Notes: generated by a model not told the origin, from the sequence alone. Counted from the stretch's first letter, positions 50,661-60,294 are shown. The stretch: DNA of 64,000 nt from Betaproteobacteria bacterium Ga0077526 (GCA_001464765.1 LNDV01000015.1:123599-187598), one strand, 5' to 3'. Program-made: numbers and translations.

Positions 50661-51629
50661 CTACTTCGGAGCGCGCGATGCTGCCGGACTTTCCCAGAGC
50701 AGGGTGCGCGCACGCGGCAACCGGTCGCGCGACCAGGCGGCACGGCTCCAGGACCAAAGCTCCCGGACGGGCGCCTCCTCCAGGGCGCCCGGCGGTGGAT
50801 GCCCGAGGAAACTCAGTGCCGCGGCAATCACGGACCCGGGCTGCGCAGGATCGACCGCAGGAGCGAGGCTCTGCTTCGAGAGCTTCTGTCCCGTCCGGTC
50901 CACCGCGACAGGCAGATGCAGGTAAGTCATCGGCAGGCAGCCGAGCAGACGGGCGAGGTGCGCCTGCCTGCCGACGGAGTCCAGCAGATCGGCGCCCCGG
51001 ACCACATGGGTAAAGCCGGCCTGCGCGTCGTCGACCACGCAGGCCAGGTGATAGGCGAAGACCCCGTCGGCTCGTCGCAGCACGAAGTCGCCCGTGGCCG
51101 CAGCCAGGTTCTGCGACTGCCCGCCCTGCAGCAGATCGACGAAGGTGACCGGCGTGTCGTCCACCTCTAGGCGCCAGGCAGGCGCGCGGAACGGGTGCGA
51201 GAGGCCCGCGCGGCAGGTCCCGGGATAGCGCGGCCCTTCGATTCCGGGGAGCCCCGCCTGCGCGATCTCTACCCGGGTGCAGGTGCACGGGTAGATGTGC
51301 GCACGTTCACGCAGACGCTCCAGCGCCGCGGTGTAAGCCTGGATGCGGTTGCTCTGGCGGGTGACCGGTCCGGTCCATTCGAACCCAAGCGCTTCGAGTG
51401 TGGCGAGGATGCGCGATTCGGCGTCCGGCGCCACGCGGGGCGGATCCACATCGTCGATGCGCAGGTGCCACTCCCCGTCGTGGGCAAGCGCGTCGACGTA
51501 GCTGCCGACCGCCGCCACGATCGACCCGAAATGCAGCGGCCCGGAGGGTGTGGGAGCGAAGCGGCCGCGGTACGGCGCGGGAAGCGGGGGAACGGCGGGG
51601 CTGGCGGTCCCTTCGTGTTCAGGCGGCAC
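50661..51629 (-). CDS. gluQ: Glutamyl-Q tRNA(Asp) synthetase
   Basis: A 322-residue truncated GluRS-like enzyme: GRFAPTPSGPLHFGSIVAAV with the HIGH-type motif, RIDDVDPPR, zinc-site residues CTCTR...C, and GQKLSKQ as the KMSKS equivalent. The anticodon-binding domain is missing, as expected for YadB/GluQ. It places glutamate on queuosine of tRNA-Asp. The GTG at 51629 is the best start and overlaps the upstream DUF2069 gene by 11 bp; family members usually start a few residues before GRFAP, so the first ~20 residues are uncertain. Confidence 0.87.
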   Translation of the reverse strand: MPPEHEGTASPAVPPLPAPYRGRFAPTPSGPLHFGSIVAAVGSYVDALAHDGEWHLRIDDVDPPRVAPDAESRILATLEALGFEWTGPVTRQSNRIQAYTAALERLRERAHIYPCTCTRVEIAQAGLPGIEGPRYPGTCRAGLSHPFRAPAWRLEVDDTPVTFVDLLQGGQSQNLAAATGDFVLRRADGVFAYHLACVVDDAQAGFTHVVRGADLLDSVGRQAHLARLLGCLPMTYLHLPVAVDRTGQKLSKQSLAPAVDPAQPGSVIAAALSFLGHPPPGALEEAPVRELWSWSRAAWSRDRLPRARTLLWESPAASRAPK

Positions 51630-51975
51630 GGACGGGATGGGTGTGCGACCGCACGTACGCGAGGCAAGCTGCGAAGAGCGCAATCGACAGCGCGATCTCC
51701 GCGCATGCGAGCCAGCGGGCCGGGGCGCCGTCGGACCAGGCACGCACCGTTCCTTCCGTGAAGTACGCGAGGCTGAGCAGACTGGTCCAGCGGTAGGTGT
51801 AGAGCTTCTCGCGGAGGATGCCGAACAGCGGGACCAGCAGCGGCACGGCCTTCAGCGTGAGCCAGCTGCCGCCGGGACGCAGCGGGGCGATGAAGGCTTC
51901 CCACGCGGCGCACAACAGCGCCAGCAGGATGAGGCTCACGCAGGCGGAGAAATACGCGGCGCGGCGGGAGATCAC
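51619..51975 (-). CDS. DUF2069 small membrane protein
   Basis: A 118-residue protein with four hydrophobic segments: AYFSACVSLILLALLCAAWE, TLKAVPLLVPLFGILREKLY, TSLLSLAYFTEGTVRAWSD and LACAEIALSIALFAACLAYV. This is the DUF2069 pattern, whose role is unknown. In many betaproteobacteria it sits beside wrbA, as here. The GTG start shares one base with the TAG of the upstream HugZ-like gene, indicating coupling. Confidence 0.85.
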   Translation of the reverse strand: MISRRAAYFSACVSLILLALLCAAWEAFIAPLRPGGSWLTLKAVPLLVPLFGILREKLYTYRWTSLLSLAYFTEGTVRAWSDGAPARWLACAEIALSIALFAACLAYVRSHTHPVRAA

Positions 51976-52688
51976 TATGGACGGTCCCCGGCGCCACCGC
52001 GGGCCTGCCGCGAGAGGCGGATGAGTTCCCTGCGGGCGGAATCGGGATCGGTCACCAGCGCGGAGAACTCGAATCGCAACGCCTGGCCGTCGGCCAGCAC
52101 GTCGAAGCCGTCGGCGTCGATGGTGACCATCTGCGTCTCGCGCGGTGTGATGCCGAAGCGGTGGTGGCAATACTCGATGAGCGCCCGCGCATGGTCGTGA
52201 TTCATGTGGGAGACGATGTCCGACTCGTGGTCGTCGAGCGCGCAGGCGGGCAGGATGAAGTCCCGCGCGTCGAACCAGCGGATGTCACCGAAGCCGCCGA
52301 TGTAGTGGCCCGCGGTCGGTTCGAGACGGAAGAAGCCGAAGTCGCCGAACCCGGCGTAGGCGGCGGCGTCAGGAAACAGCGCGAGATAGCGCAAGGCTCC
52401 GGGGTCGTTGCGTTCGATCCGCACGACTTCGCCAAGCAGGGTGATGCGGCTGCCGGTGACGACATCGGTCTGGTGGGCCGTGAGACTCGCCCGGGGATTC
52501 TCGCCGATGTTCTGGGTGTGCGCGGCAAGCTGACTGATCAGGAGGATGGGGCGGCCCCTCGCGTCGAGCGAGTAGGGCACCGCCGAACCGTAGGGATAGC
52601 CGGGGAACCGGATGGAATGCGTGGCGATCACCCCGGTGCGAAGCTGGCGCATCAGCAGACGGCCGGGAAGCGCGGCTTCGACGCTCAT
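51975..52688 (-). CDS. HugZ-like FMN/heme-binding split-barrel protein with DUF2470
   Basis: A 237-residue protein. The N-terminal PNPOx-like split barrel reads RTGVIATHSIRFPGYPYGSA, PILLISQLAAHTQNIGENPR and GSRITLLGEVVRIE. The C-terminal DUF2470 domain opens ESDIVSHMNHDHARALIEYC with the His-rich motif. Related proteins degrade or bind heme. Its ATG overlaps the wrbA stop by 4 bp, and the downstream DUF2069 gene overlaps its own stop, so wrbA-hugZ-DUF2069-gluQ form one packed transcript. Confidence 0.85.
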   Translation of the reverse strand: MSVEAALPGRLLMRQLRTGVIATHSIRFPGYPYGSAVPYSLDARGRPILLISQLAAHTQNIGENPRASLTAHQTDVVTGSRITLLGEVVRIERNDPGALRYLALFPDAAAYAGFGDFGFFRLEPTAGHYIGGFGDIRWFDARDFILPACALDDHESDIVSHMNHDHARALIEYCHHRFGITPRETQMVTIDADGFDVLADGQALRFEFSALVTDPDSARRELIRLSRQARGGAGDRP

Positions 52689-53281
52689 GATGCCTTCAAC
52701 CGGAGCGCGACCTGCGCGAGGCGCCTGCCGAGGGCGATGGCGAGCCGCCGCTCCTCGTCGCTGATGGGACGGTCGTTGCCCGGCCCGGCCCAATGCGATG
52801 CACCGTACGGAGAGCCGCCGCTCGTGGTCGTCGTGAGATCGGGCTCCGTATAGGGCAGCCCGACGATGACCATGCCATGGTGCAGCAGCGGCGGGAGCAT
52901 CGAGAGCAGCGTGGATTCCTGCCCGCCATGCATCGTCGTGGTGGAGGTGAAGACACAGGCAGGCTTGCCGGAGAGCGCGCCGCGGGCCCAGAGGGCGCCG
53001 GTGGCGTCCCAGAAGTACTTCATGGGCGCTGCCATGTTGCCGAACCGGGTGGGGCTGCCCACCGCGACGCCGATGCATTCCTCGAGGTCCTGCGCGGTCG
53101 CGTACGGCGCGCCGGTGTCCGGGACGGCAGGCTCCGTCGCTTCGCAGACCGTGGAGACTCGCGGGACACTGCGGATGCGCGGCGAGGCCTCGGGTTCCAT
53201 GGCGATGCCGCGGGCGACCAGCTGGGCGAGCTCGCGCACGCTGCCGGTGGCGGAGTAATACAGGACGAGTATTTCGTGCAT
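52685..53281 (-). CDS. wrbA: NAD(P)H:quinone oxidoreductase, WrbA type
   Basis: A 198-residue flavodoxin-like protein: EILVLYYSATGSVRELAQLV (FMN phosphate loop), the GVAVGSPTRFGNMAAPMKYF segment specific to WrbA, FTSTTTMHGGQESTLLSML and GGSPYGASHWAG. It reduces quinones by two electrons, protecting against redox stress. First gene of a four-gene overlapping cluster. Confidence 0.9.
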   Translation of the reverse strand: MHEILVLYYSATGSVRELAQLVARGIAMEPEASPRIRSVPRVSTVCEATEPAVPDTGAPYATAQDLEECIGVAVGSPTRFGNMAAPMKYFWDATGALWARGALSGKPACVFTSTTTMHGGQESTLLSMLPPLLHHGMVIVGLPYTEPDLTTTTSGGSPYGASHWAGPGNDRPISDEERRLAIALGRRLAQVALRLKAS

Positions 53282-53359
53282 CGGAGAGCGCGCCGTGGTG
53301 AACCGGGGGATCGTGCGTATTATAGGAGCCGGTCATCCCACTCCAGGTTCCGTTCCGCC

Positions 53360-54574
53360 ATGGCGGTCAGTCTTGTCGATCTGCGACGCATCGGCCGCTT
53401 CATCGCCACGCGCTTCCGCGAGGACGATCTCGCCCAGGTGGCCGGCAGTCTCACCTTCACCACCCTGTTCGGGCTGGTTCCGCTCGTCACCATCGCGATC
53501 ACGGTGCTCTCCGCGCTGCCCATTTCCGGTCGCATGCTGACGACGCTGGACAGTTTCATCGTGTCGAACTTCGTGCCGGGCTCGGCCACCAAGCTGATCA
53601 CCGCCTACACCCATCAGTTCGCGGAGAAGGCGTCACGCCTGACGGCCATCGGCATCGGCCTACTGGCCGTGACGGCACTGATGATGATGCTGACCATCGA
53701 CCGCGCGTTCAATCGCATCTGGCGCGTGCACGAGCCGCGGTCGTTGCTGAAGCGGATGCTTGTGTACTGGGCCCTGCTCACGGCGGGGCCGATCCTCATC
53801 GGTCTCGGCGTCTACCTGACCTACTGGCTCGTCACCGCCTCGCTCGGCCTGATCGACGAACGCGATTCGCGCACCACGATGCTGAAGTTCGTGTCCCTTC
53901 TGCTCACGGTGCTCGCTCTCACCTGGCTCTACCGCACCGTGCCCAACCGGCGTGTGTCGTGGCGCGATGCCCTCTACGGCGCGCTCGTGGCGGGAATTGC
54001 CTTTGAAGTGATGAAGGCCGGATTCGCCTATTTCGTGTTGCGCTTCGGAACCTACAAGCTGGTCTACGGCGCGTTCGCAGGTTTTCCGGTGTTCCTGCTG
54101 TGGCTCTACTTCTCGTGGCTGGTGGTGCTGACGGGGGCGGTCATCGCGGCGGCGCTGCCGCAGCTCCGCACGGGCGCGTGGTCCCGAATGCAGGTGCCGG
54201 GCAGCCGCTATGTGGAAGCAATGGCGCTGCTGCGCACGCTCTACGAGCGTTACCGCGAAGGCGGCGCGAGCGGTATCGACGTGCTCTCGCGCAGCGCGCG
54301 CCTCACGTGGGACGACACCGAGATGCTGCTCACGCGAATGGCGGAGGCTGGCTGGGTAGCCCGAAGCGGCCCGGACGGATGGCTGCTCGCCCGCGATCCG
54401 GGCGGCATCGAACTGTCGGCGGTGTTCGATGCCTTCGTGTTCGACAGCGGCGAGCTGCAGCGGGAGGTCGACACGATCGGGCTGCAGCAGCACCGCTGGG
54501 ACGCCGCCACGGCGGTGACCGGCGGGCTCACGCTGGAGGCGTGGTGTGCCTCTCCCACAGCGCCCGGGAGTTGA
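53360..54574 (+). CDS. YihY/BrkB-family inner-membrane protein
   Basis: A 404-residue protein. The first 280 residues carry about six membrane helices with family segments GSLTFTTLFGLVPLVTIAIT, FNRIWRVHEPRSLLKRMLVY, RRVSWRDALYGALVAGIAFE and YGAFAGFPVFLLWLYFSWLV. A cytosolic winged-helix-like tail (LTWDDTEMLLTRMAEAGWVA) follows, as in the longer proteobacterial members. The function is unsettled; the old RNase BN label is wrong. The start ATG at 53360 lies in the divergent region with wrbA. Confidence 0.87.
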   Translation: MAVSLVDLRRIGRFIATRFREDDLAQVAGSLTFTTLFGLVPLVTIAITVLSALPISGRMLTTLDSFIVSNFVPGSATKLITAYTHQFAEKASRLTAIGIGLLAVTALMMMLTIDRAFNRIWRVHEPRSLLKRMLVYWALLTAGPILIGLGVYLTYWLVTASLGLIDERDSRTTMLKFVSLLLTVLALTWLYRTVPNRRVSWRDALYGALVAGIAFEVMKAGFAYFVLRFGTYKLVYGAFAGFPVFLLWLYFSWLVVLTGAVIAAALPQLRTGAWSRMQVPGSRYVEAMALLRTLYERYREGGASGIDVLSRSARLTWDDTEMLLTRMAEAGWVARSGPDGWLLARDPGGIELSAVFDAFVFDSGELQREVDTIGLQQHRWDAATAVTGGLTLEAWCASPTAPGS

Positions 54575-54636
54575 GGGCGGCCGACCTCCCGTGTAATCGC
54601 ATCGATGATCCGGCCGTATTGAACTGGAGGCCCTCC

Positions 54637-54867
54637 ATGCTGCACCCGTTGTTCCGCGTGTTCCCGACCATCGCGATGGGCGCGATGGTCACTGCTGTAC
54701 TGGGCGGCTGCACATCCGAGCAGGCCTACTCCGGCGGGCAGGCCTGGCAGCGCAATGAATGCAATCGCCTACCCGACAGCATGGAGCGTACGCGCTGCCT
54801 GGAGCGCGCCAACACCTCCTACGATGACTATCAGAAGGAAGTGGAGGCCGCGAAAGCCCGGAAGTGA
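54637..54867 (+). CDS. Small lipoprotein
   Basis: A 76-residue precursor with hydrophobic signal FPTIAMGAMVTAVLGGC and lipobox LGGC. The mature 50 residues are hydrophilic with two further cysteines (NECNRLPDSMERTRCLERAN) that could form a disulfide, and a DDYQKEVEAAKARK end. A GGAGG ribosome site precedes the ATG. Similar small lipoproteins are common in betaproteobacteria; the role is unknown. Confidence 0.75.
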   Translation: MLHPLFRVFPTIAMGAMVTAVLGGCTSEQAYSGGQAWQRNECNRLPDSMERTRCLERANTSYDDYQKEVEAAKARK

Positions 54868-54918
54868 GGCGTGCGAAGTCGCGCGGGTCGCGTTGAGCGA
54901 GCCCCGCGCAGCATGGCC

Positions 54919-55134
54919 TCAGTCGGACGACGCGGAACGGGACCGCCGCCTGCCGCGTCGCGCGCCCCGGGAGAGCCGTTCCCACAGCTCGTCCCGGTTC
55001 CGGAATGCGCCGGCCTCGCCCGCCCCCACCGGTTCGATCAGCCCCACCAGTTCATCCTCCGGCGTGTCGCCACGCCGATAGATGTGGATGACATAGCTGT
55101 CCCGATCGTCCGGCGGAGTGGGGCGACGCGTCAC
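54919..55134 (-). CDS. Small hypothetical protein coupled to the upstream gene
   Basis: A 71-residue frame from the GTG at 55134, which overlaps the upstream stop (GTGA). It reads RDSYVIHIYRRGDTPEDELV, then GLIEPVGAGEAGAFRNRDEL and an Arg-rich end. The YVIHIYRR-like strand and the 'nRDELWEr' end recall short proteins of unknown role found in betaproteobacteria. An in-frame ATG at 55152 is an alternative start. Confidence 0.55.
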   Translation of the reverse strand: MTRRPTPPDDRDSYVIHIYRRGDTPEDELVGLIEPVGAGEAGAFRNRDELWERLSRGARRGRRRSRSASSD

Positions 55135-55622
55135 GGGGTTTCCCATTCCCATTCGATGTCGTCCCAGTTCACCACGGGCGTTACCCCGACGAAATTGAAC
55201 TTGCCCTTGCCCTTGATGCCGCTGAAGGGCCCGGTGCCGCCGAGCAGCGTGATGACACCAGTGCTCCCCGTGGCGCTGGCCTTCGAGTCACAGCGCGCGA
55301 ACAGCTTGTGTCCTTCCTTGGTGGTGAAGGTCTTCAGACAGTAGCCGCCCCCACCGCCGTCACCGACCCACGCGACGTGATAGTGGGCGCGATCGAGCAT
55401 GCGATCGAGCGCGCTGCCGCCGCCGTTGTGGAAGACCAGTCCGTCGAGCTCGCCCGCCATCGCCGTCTTCATCGGATGGCCTTCCATCGCCTTCACCTCC
55501 GTGAACTTCATGCTGTTCAGCACGGCGTGCCCGACGAATTTGCCGCGCTCTCCGGCATTCGCGGTACCGACTGCGAGACCGAGTGCGATGGCGGATGCGA
55601 TTCGAAAGCTCCTGCGGATCAT
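55131..55622 (-). CDS. Secreted protein of unknown function
   Basis: A 163-residue precursor with a signal peptide (RIASAIALGLAVGTANAG). The mature part has a VFHNGGGSALDRMLDRAHYH segment, a Gly run (GDGGGGGYCLKTF), two cysteines, and TLLGGTGPFSGIKGKGKFNF. That last motif resembles the strand-turn pattern of allene-oxide-cyclase-like or DUF3224-type barrels. No family is assigned. It is divergent from the lipoprotein and follows the BTAD regulator on the minus strand. Confidence 0.65.
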   Translation of the reverse strand: MIRRSFRIASAIALGLAVGTANAGERGKFVGHAVLNSMKFTEVKAMEGHPMKTAMAGELDGLVFHNGGGSALDRMLDRAHYHVAWVGDGGGGGYCLKTFTTKEGHKLFARCDSKASATGSTGVITLLGGTGPFSGIKGKGKFNFVGVTPVVNWDDIEWEWETP

Positions 55623-55683
55623 GATGGGTTCTCCTGGTGTGTCGGCGGAAGTCCCGCGCAGGAACAGGATGCGATCCGAGCGC

Positions 55684-58600
55684 CTACGGATTTCCTACCG
55701 ATGCTGTTTCTTCCTGAATGGCGCGGGCCAGCGACTGAGTCTGTTCCGACGGGGCGATGCCAAGCACCACCGAGAGGAGTTGCCGGAATCGCCGGTAGGT
55801 CGACATGGCCTCGGCAGCGCGCCCCGTCGCGCGCAGCACGCGCATCTGTCCGCGATAGAGCGCCTCGGCGAGTTCGTCGGACTCGGTGCCGCGGCGGTAC
55901 CAGTCCAGAGCGTCGTCCCAGCGGCCGTCTTCCTCGGCCTGAGTCGCGAGGGCCTCGACAGTGGCGAGATATCGGCTGCGAAGCCGCTCCCGCATGCGGG
56001 CGGACCAGGGGGCTTCCGGGTCCGCCGGTAGAAAGGCCCCTTGGTAAAGGAGCGCGGCGCGCTCGCGGTGCCTGGAGGCGTCCGTCGTGACGGAGGGCGC
56101 AGTGTCGTCGAGGAACTGGAAGGCGTCGACCCAGCACAGCTGCCGGTTGATCGAGATGGCCTCGTCGGAGACCGTGACGATATCGGGCACGAGCAGGATC
56201 TTGCGCAAGCGCGTGAGAGCGACGCCGAGCGACTTGTACGCGGTGTCGCCCGCTTCGTCGGGCCAGAGCGCATCGAGGATCCTGGCGACCGGCACGGCGG
56301 TACCGCCCAGGGCGATGACGGCCTTCAGCAGCGCGAGCGGCTTGCGGGGGACCTTGCCTTCGAAGCGCAAGGGGGTGTTGTCGATTGCGATTTCGAAGCG
56401 GCCCAGGGTTCGGATCTTCGCAGGCCAGGGCCAGTGTTCCGACGGGAGTGGTGGCGGCGGGATCTTCAGCCGGGACACCAGATCCGCGACATGGTCCGGG
56501 CAGAGGCCCGCTTCCGCGGCGTGATCGAGTATCTCGGCCATGATCCGTGTCGAAGACAGGATGCTCATGTAGCGCCGCGACGTTGCGCGAGATTCGCTTA
56601 GCGCGGAGGACAGGAGAACGAGTCCGTCGTCGCGTCGGCCGGTAGTGATGAGCATCCATGCTTCCAGCAGATCGGCCTCGATCGCGAAGTGCGAGAAAGC
56701 GCTATGACGAATCTCGCGACGCTGGAGCGCCAGCAATTCGCGAAGCGATTCGAACTGGTGCGTCGCGGCAAGCGCGACGGCGTGATATGCGCGGGTGATG
56801 ATCAGCACGTAGGGCATCCCCGTGCCCTTCGCGAGTTCCATGGCGCGCTCCCCGAACGCTGCAGCGGCGCGCTCATCCCCGGAGGCCCAAGCGAGGTAGA
56901 TGCGTGCCTGGATGTCGTGGTACCTCGCCATGGGGCTGTCGCTCGTCGCGGCTGCGATCGCTCGCATGCAGTTCTTTCGCGTCGCCCGGTGGTCGCGCAC
57001 GGCGGCGGTCGCCCTGGCCCGGTAGGTCGCGATGAGGCACGTCGTGGTGGCGACGCGATCGAATCCGTGACTCGAGGCGATTGCCTCCGCGAGGTCGAGC
57101 GCATCGACGGCTGCGGCATGGCTGCCATCCAACGCGAGAAAGAGACCGTGGCGGATATGCCACCACATGCGCGCGAATGGTGTCACCTCGGGCCGGGCCG
57201 CGAAATCGCTACCACGTGCGGCGACGGCTGCGCCCAGGACCGAATCCGAGGTCAGATTGCAGTACGCGAGCAGCATCATCGCGGCGACCAGCTTGTCGTC
57301 GGCAGAGACGGCTTCGTCGAGCAACCGGGTGACTCTCTCCACGCAATCGAGCAATCCGGCATGGCCATGCGTGCTGTACAGCATGCCGAGGAGCAGGCTG
57401 CAGTTGACGCGGCGTTCGAACTTCGGGCTGTCGGCCAGATGGAGCCTGGGAAGCTCTGCGGCCAGGCACTCCACCCAGCGGCGCAGCGGATGGAAGTCGC
57501 TCCATTCGAAGATGCAGCAGTCGATCAGTCCTGCCGCCGTGGAAGCGATGCCCCGGTGGTCTTCGAGAGTCACGAAGAGGTCATGGGCAGCTTCCAGTTC
57601 CCGCCGCGCGGAGGCGGGGGCGAACGGGATGAGCGCGATGCCGAGCCAGTAGCGAAGCCACGGCGCCTGTCCCAGCACTTCTCCCGGAAGATCGGCGAGC
57701 CAGGCCTGCAGCAATTGTCCGCGTCCCTGCGAGATCAGGCTTTCTGCCTGGCGTTCTGCGAGTCGCGCTGCCGACTGCCAGTCACCGGCGTCGCGGAACA
57801 GCTCGAATGCGCCATCGAATTCCCCGGTGGCCTCTAGCAGTCGCGCCGCCCGGCTCTGCAGGCTCGGGATCTCCGTCGCGCCGAGAACATCAACCGCTCG
57901 CGACTGCAGGAAGTCCCGGAACAGGGCGTGGTACCAGTACACCGGCTCGGTACCCGCGCGACGGTGGGTGAAGAGATGCCGGCGGTGCAGATCTTCCAGG
58001 ACGTCCGCGGCACGCGCCTGCCCGGTGAGTTCGCGCGCCACGGATACCGGAACCTGAGGAAGCAACGCGGTCGCCACGAGAAAGCGCCGGACATCCGGCG
58101 AGACGTGGTCGAAGATCTGCGCGGCGAAGTAGGAGAAGAGTGCGTCGCGGCTCGCGGGGACCGGAGCGCTCAGCGACGGCTCGCGGCGTCGGCCCTCCAG
58201 CATGAGAGTCAGGCCCGCGGCCCAGCCGTCGCTCCGGTCATGAAGACGGGCGAGTTCCTCATCCGCGATCGGCGTGCGAGTGGCCGCGATGGCCCGGGCC
58301 TCGTCCAGGGTGAGACGGAGGTCGGTCCAGTCGAGCAGCGCGACCCGCTCGTTGGCGACGAGTCTCGCGTAACTGTCCGGAGGATCGCGTCGACTGACGA
58401 CAACCGCGAGCACGCCGACCGGGATCTCCTCGATGGCCTCGGCGAACAGTGTGTGCAGCGTGCTTCCGCCGCCAACCTCCTGATAGTTGTCCAGCACGAT
58501 GCAGGCCCCATCGGGGAGTCGGGAGAACAGCTCCCGGAAGAACCGCCGCGAGAACCCGGCGGTGTCGTCGCGGTACTCGGGGGTCAGCGCCGGCAGCGGG

Positions 58601-58884
58601 GCCTGGCCCTTGCGGGCGAACGGCACACAGGCTTGGCCGAGGTAGTGGAAGAACGTGGGAAGGTCCGCGTCGCCGGGGTCGATCTGGTACCAGATGCCGG
58701 GGACGCGCCGGCTGTCGAGCCAGCTCGCGACGAGGGTCGTCTTGCCGGCGCCCGGCGGGCCGACCACGCACAGAGCGGGTCGCTCATCGCGCGCGTCATC
58801 CAGGCGATCGAACAGCCGATCCCTCGGTACCGCGCCGTGCAGGCGCGGTCGGGTGAGCTTGGCGAGCAGCGGTCGGGTCGGCAT
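55684..58884 (-). CDS. Large NTPase-TPR-BTAD transcriptional regulator
   Basis: A 1066-residue protein of the MalT/AfsR-like STAND group. It begins LLAKLTRPRLHGAVPRDRLF, then Walker A VVGPPGAGKTTL (about 42-50), Walker B ACIVLDNYQEV and a long helical repeat region. Near the C-terminus a wHTH of OmpR type (IRTLGRFEIAIDNTPLRFEG, ALLKAVIALGG, YKSLGVALTRLRKILL) is followed by a BTAD domain (LYQGAFLPADPEAPWSARMR). It should sense a ligand, hydrolyse ATP and activate target genes. Unlike MalT it lacks a LuxR HTH. The divergent phytase-like gene is a possible target. Confidence 0.85.
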   Translation of the reverse strand: MPTRPLLAKLTRPRLHGAVPRDRLFDRLDDARDERPALCVVGPPGAGKTTLVASWLDSRRVPGIWYQIDPGDADLPTFFHYLGQACVPFARKGQAPLPALTPEYRDDTAGFSRRFFRELFSRLPDGACIVLDNYQEVGGGSTLHTLFAEAIEEIPVGVLAVVVSRRDPPDSYARLVANERVALLDWTDLRLTLDEARAIAATRTPIADEELARLHDRSDGWAAGLTLMLEGRRREPSLSAPVPASRDALFSYFAAQIFDHVSPDVRRFLVATALLPQVPVSVARELTGQARAADVLEDLHRRHLFTHRRAGTEPVYWYHALFRDFLQSRAVDVLGATEIPSLQSRAARLLEATGEFDGAFELFRDAGDWQSAARLAERQAESLISQGRGQLLQAWLADLPGEVLGQAPWLRYWLGIALIPFAPASARRELEAAHDLFVTLEDHRGIASTAAGLIDCCIFEWSDFHPLRRWVECLAAELPRLHLADSPKFERRVNCSLLLGMLYSTHGHAGLLDCVERVTRLLDEAVSADDKLVAAMMLLAYCNLTSDSVLGAAVAARGSDFAARPEVTPFARMWWHIRHGLFLALDGSHAAAVDALDLAEAIASSHGFDRVATTTCLIATYRARATAAVRDHRATRKNCMRAIAAATSDSPMARYHDIQARIYLAWASGDERAAAAFGERAMELAKGTGMPYVLIITRAYHAVALAATHQFESLRELLALQRREIRHSAFSHFAIEADLLEAWMLITTGRRDDGLVLLSSALSESRATSRRYMSILSSTRIMAEILDHAAEAGLCPDHVADLVSRLKIPPPPLPSEHWPWPAKIRTLGRFEIAIDNTPLRFEGKVPRKPLALLKAVIALGGTAVPVARILDALWPDEAGDTAYKSLGVALTRLRKILLVPDIVTVSDEAISINRQLCWVDAFQFLDDTAPSVTTDASRHRERAALLYQGAFLPADPEAPWSARMRERLRSRYLATVEALATQAEEDGRWDDALDWYRRGTESDELAEALYRGQMRVLRATGRAAEAMSTYRRFRQLLSVVLGIAPSEQTQSLARAIQEETASVGNP

Positions 58885-59057
58885 CGGGCCTGAAACGTCC
58901 TGGGGTGCACACCTTCATGGTAGCCCGCCCGGATCTACCGATCGGCTACCGATGCGTCGCCGTCCCGTCACGCCGAACGGCTCAACCCCGTCGTCATGGC
59001 CGGGTCATCGCCGATTGCTACGTTCACGACTCGATCCACCCTCTGCCTCGACTCGCC

Positions 59058-60245
59058 ATGAAGACTGCCAAGATCGCTACCGCGTTGATTCTGTCTGCCC
59101 TGTCTACCGGTATTCAAGCCGCCGATTTCTCGCTGCGTCTCATCGGCGAGCAGTCCATCCCCACTGGCACGCTGTTCGGGGGCATCGAGTTTGGCGGTAT
59201 CTCGGGTATCGACCGGGCGGCCGACGGGACGTTCTGGGCGCTCTCCGACGATCGAGGCGGCGAGCGGGGTACGCCGCGCTTCTACAACCTCTCGCTCGGC
59301 TACGACGCCTCCGGTTTTCAGAGCGTGACGGTGAACTCCCAGACGTTCATGCAGCGTCCGGACGGCACGACCTTTCCGGCCAACGCCCGCACCGTCGACC
59401 CCGAAGGCCTGCGGCTCGCCCCCAACGGCAATCTCTACTGGTCCTCCGAGGGAAACTGGAACGCGAACCCCGCTGCGCGCTACCAGCCGTTCGTGCGCGA
59501 GATGACGACGGACGGTGTGCACGTGCGCGAGTTCGGTGCTCCCGACATGTACGACTACGTCGACAACACCACGACGGGCGGCCGCAGCAACAAGCTGTTC
59601 GAGGCGCTCGCCGTGACGCCTGATGGCAAGGTGTGGACGGCTAACGAGGATGCCCTGATTCAGGATGGCAACATCACGACCGTCACGTCGGGGAGCGTGG
59701 TCCGGGTGACCGCTTTCGATGGCACGACCGGCGCGCCGGCCGGCCAATACGCCTACCAGCTTCCCGCGATTCCCGTGGACGCCGTGCCCGGAGCGCCGTT
59801 CGGCCCGGACAACGGTCTGCCGGAACTGCTCGCGCTGTCCGATACCCGGTTTCTTGCAATGGAGCGGGCCTTCGCCTTCGGCGTCGGCAACACGATCCGG
59901 CTCGTCGTCACGGAGATCGGTCCCGACACAACGGATGTCAGTGGTTTCGAAAGCCTTGCCGTGGTGGACTACACGCCCATGAGCCGCGAACTGCTCCTGG
60001 AGATGCCGATCACTTACGAGGGTGTGACCATGGACAACTTCGAGGCGATGTCCTGGGGGCACACGCTCGCCAATGGCAACCGCACCCTCGTGCTCGCCGC
60101 GGACAACAACTTCAGCGTCACCCAGACCAGCAAGTTCATGGTGTTCGAGGTCGTGCCGACTGCCCCGATCCCGGAGCCGGGCACCTACGCGCTCCTCGGG
60201 GCAGGGCTGGCGCTGCTTGGCGTGTGGTCCCGTCGGCGCCGCTGA
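59058..60245 (+). CDS. Esterase-like-of-phytase protein with PEP-CTERM tail
   Basis: A 395-residue precursor. After the signal peptide (MKTAKIATALILSALSTGIQ) comes the PF13449-type propeller: FGGISGIDRAADGTFWALSD, DPEGLRLAPNGNLYWSSEGN, NKLFEALAVTPDGKVWTANE and LPELLALSDTRFLAMERAFA. It ends with a classic exosortase signal, IPEPGTYALLGAGLALLGVW followed by SRRRR. It is a secreted putative phosphodiesterase/phytase anchored or released via exosortase. Divergent from the BTAD regulator. Confidence 0.87.
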   Translation: MKTAKIATALILSALSTGIQAADFSLRLIGEQSIPTGTLFGGIEFGGISGIDRAADGTFWALSDDRGGERGTPRFYNLSLGYDASGFQSVTVNSQTFMQRPDGTTFPANARTVDPEGLRLAPNGNLYWSSEGNWNANPAARYQPFVREMTTDGVHVREFGAPDMYDYVDNTTTGGRSNKLFEALAVTPDGKVWTANEDALIQDGNITTVTSGSVVRVTAFDGTTGAPAGQYAYQLPAIPVDAVPGAPFGPDNGLPELLALSDTRFLAMERAFAFGVGNTIRLVVTEIGPDTTDVSGFESLAVVDYTPMSRELLLEMPITYEGVTMDNFEAMSWGHTLANGNRTLVLAADNNFSVTQTSKFMVFEVVPTAPIPEPGTYALLGAGLALLGVWSRRRR

Positions 60246-60294
60246 GGGCCGACGCAGTCCACATCCCGATCTCGCGCGCCCGAAACGGCTGACG

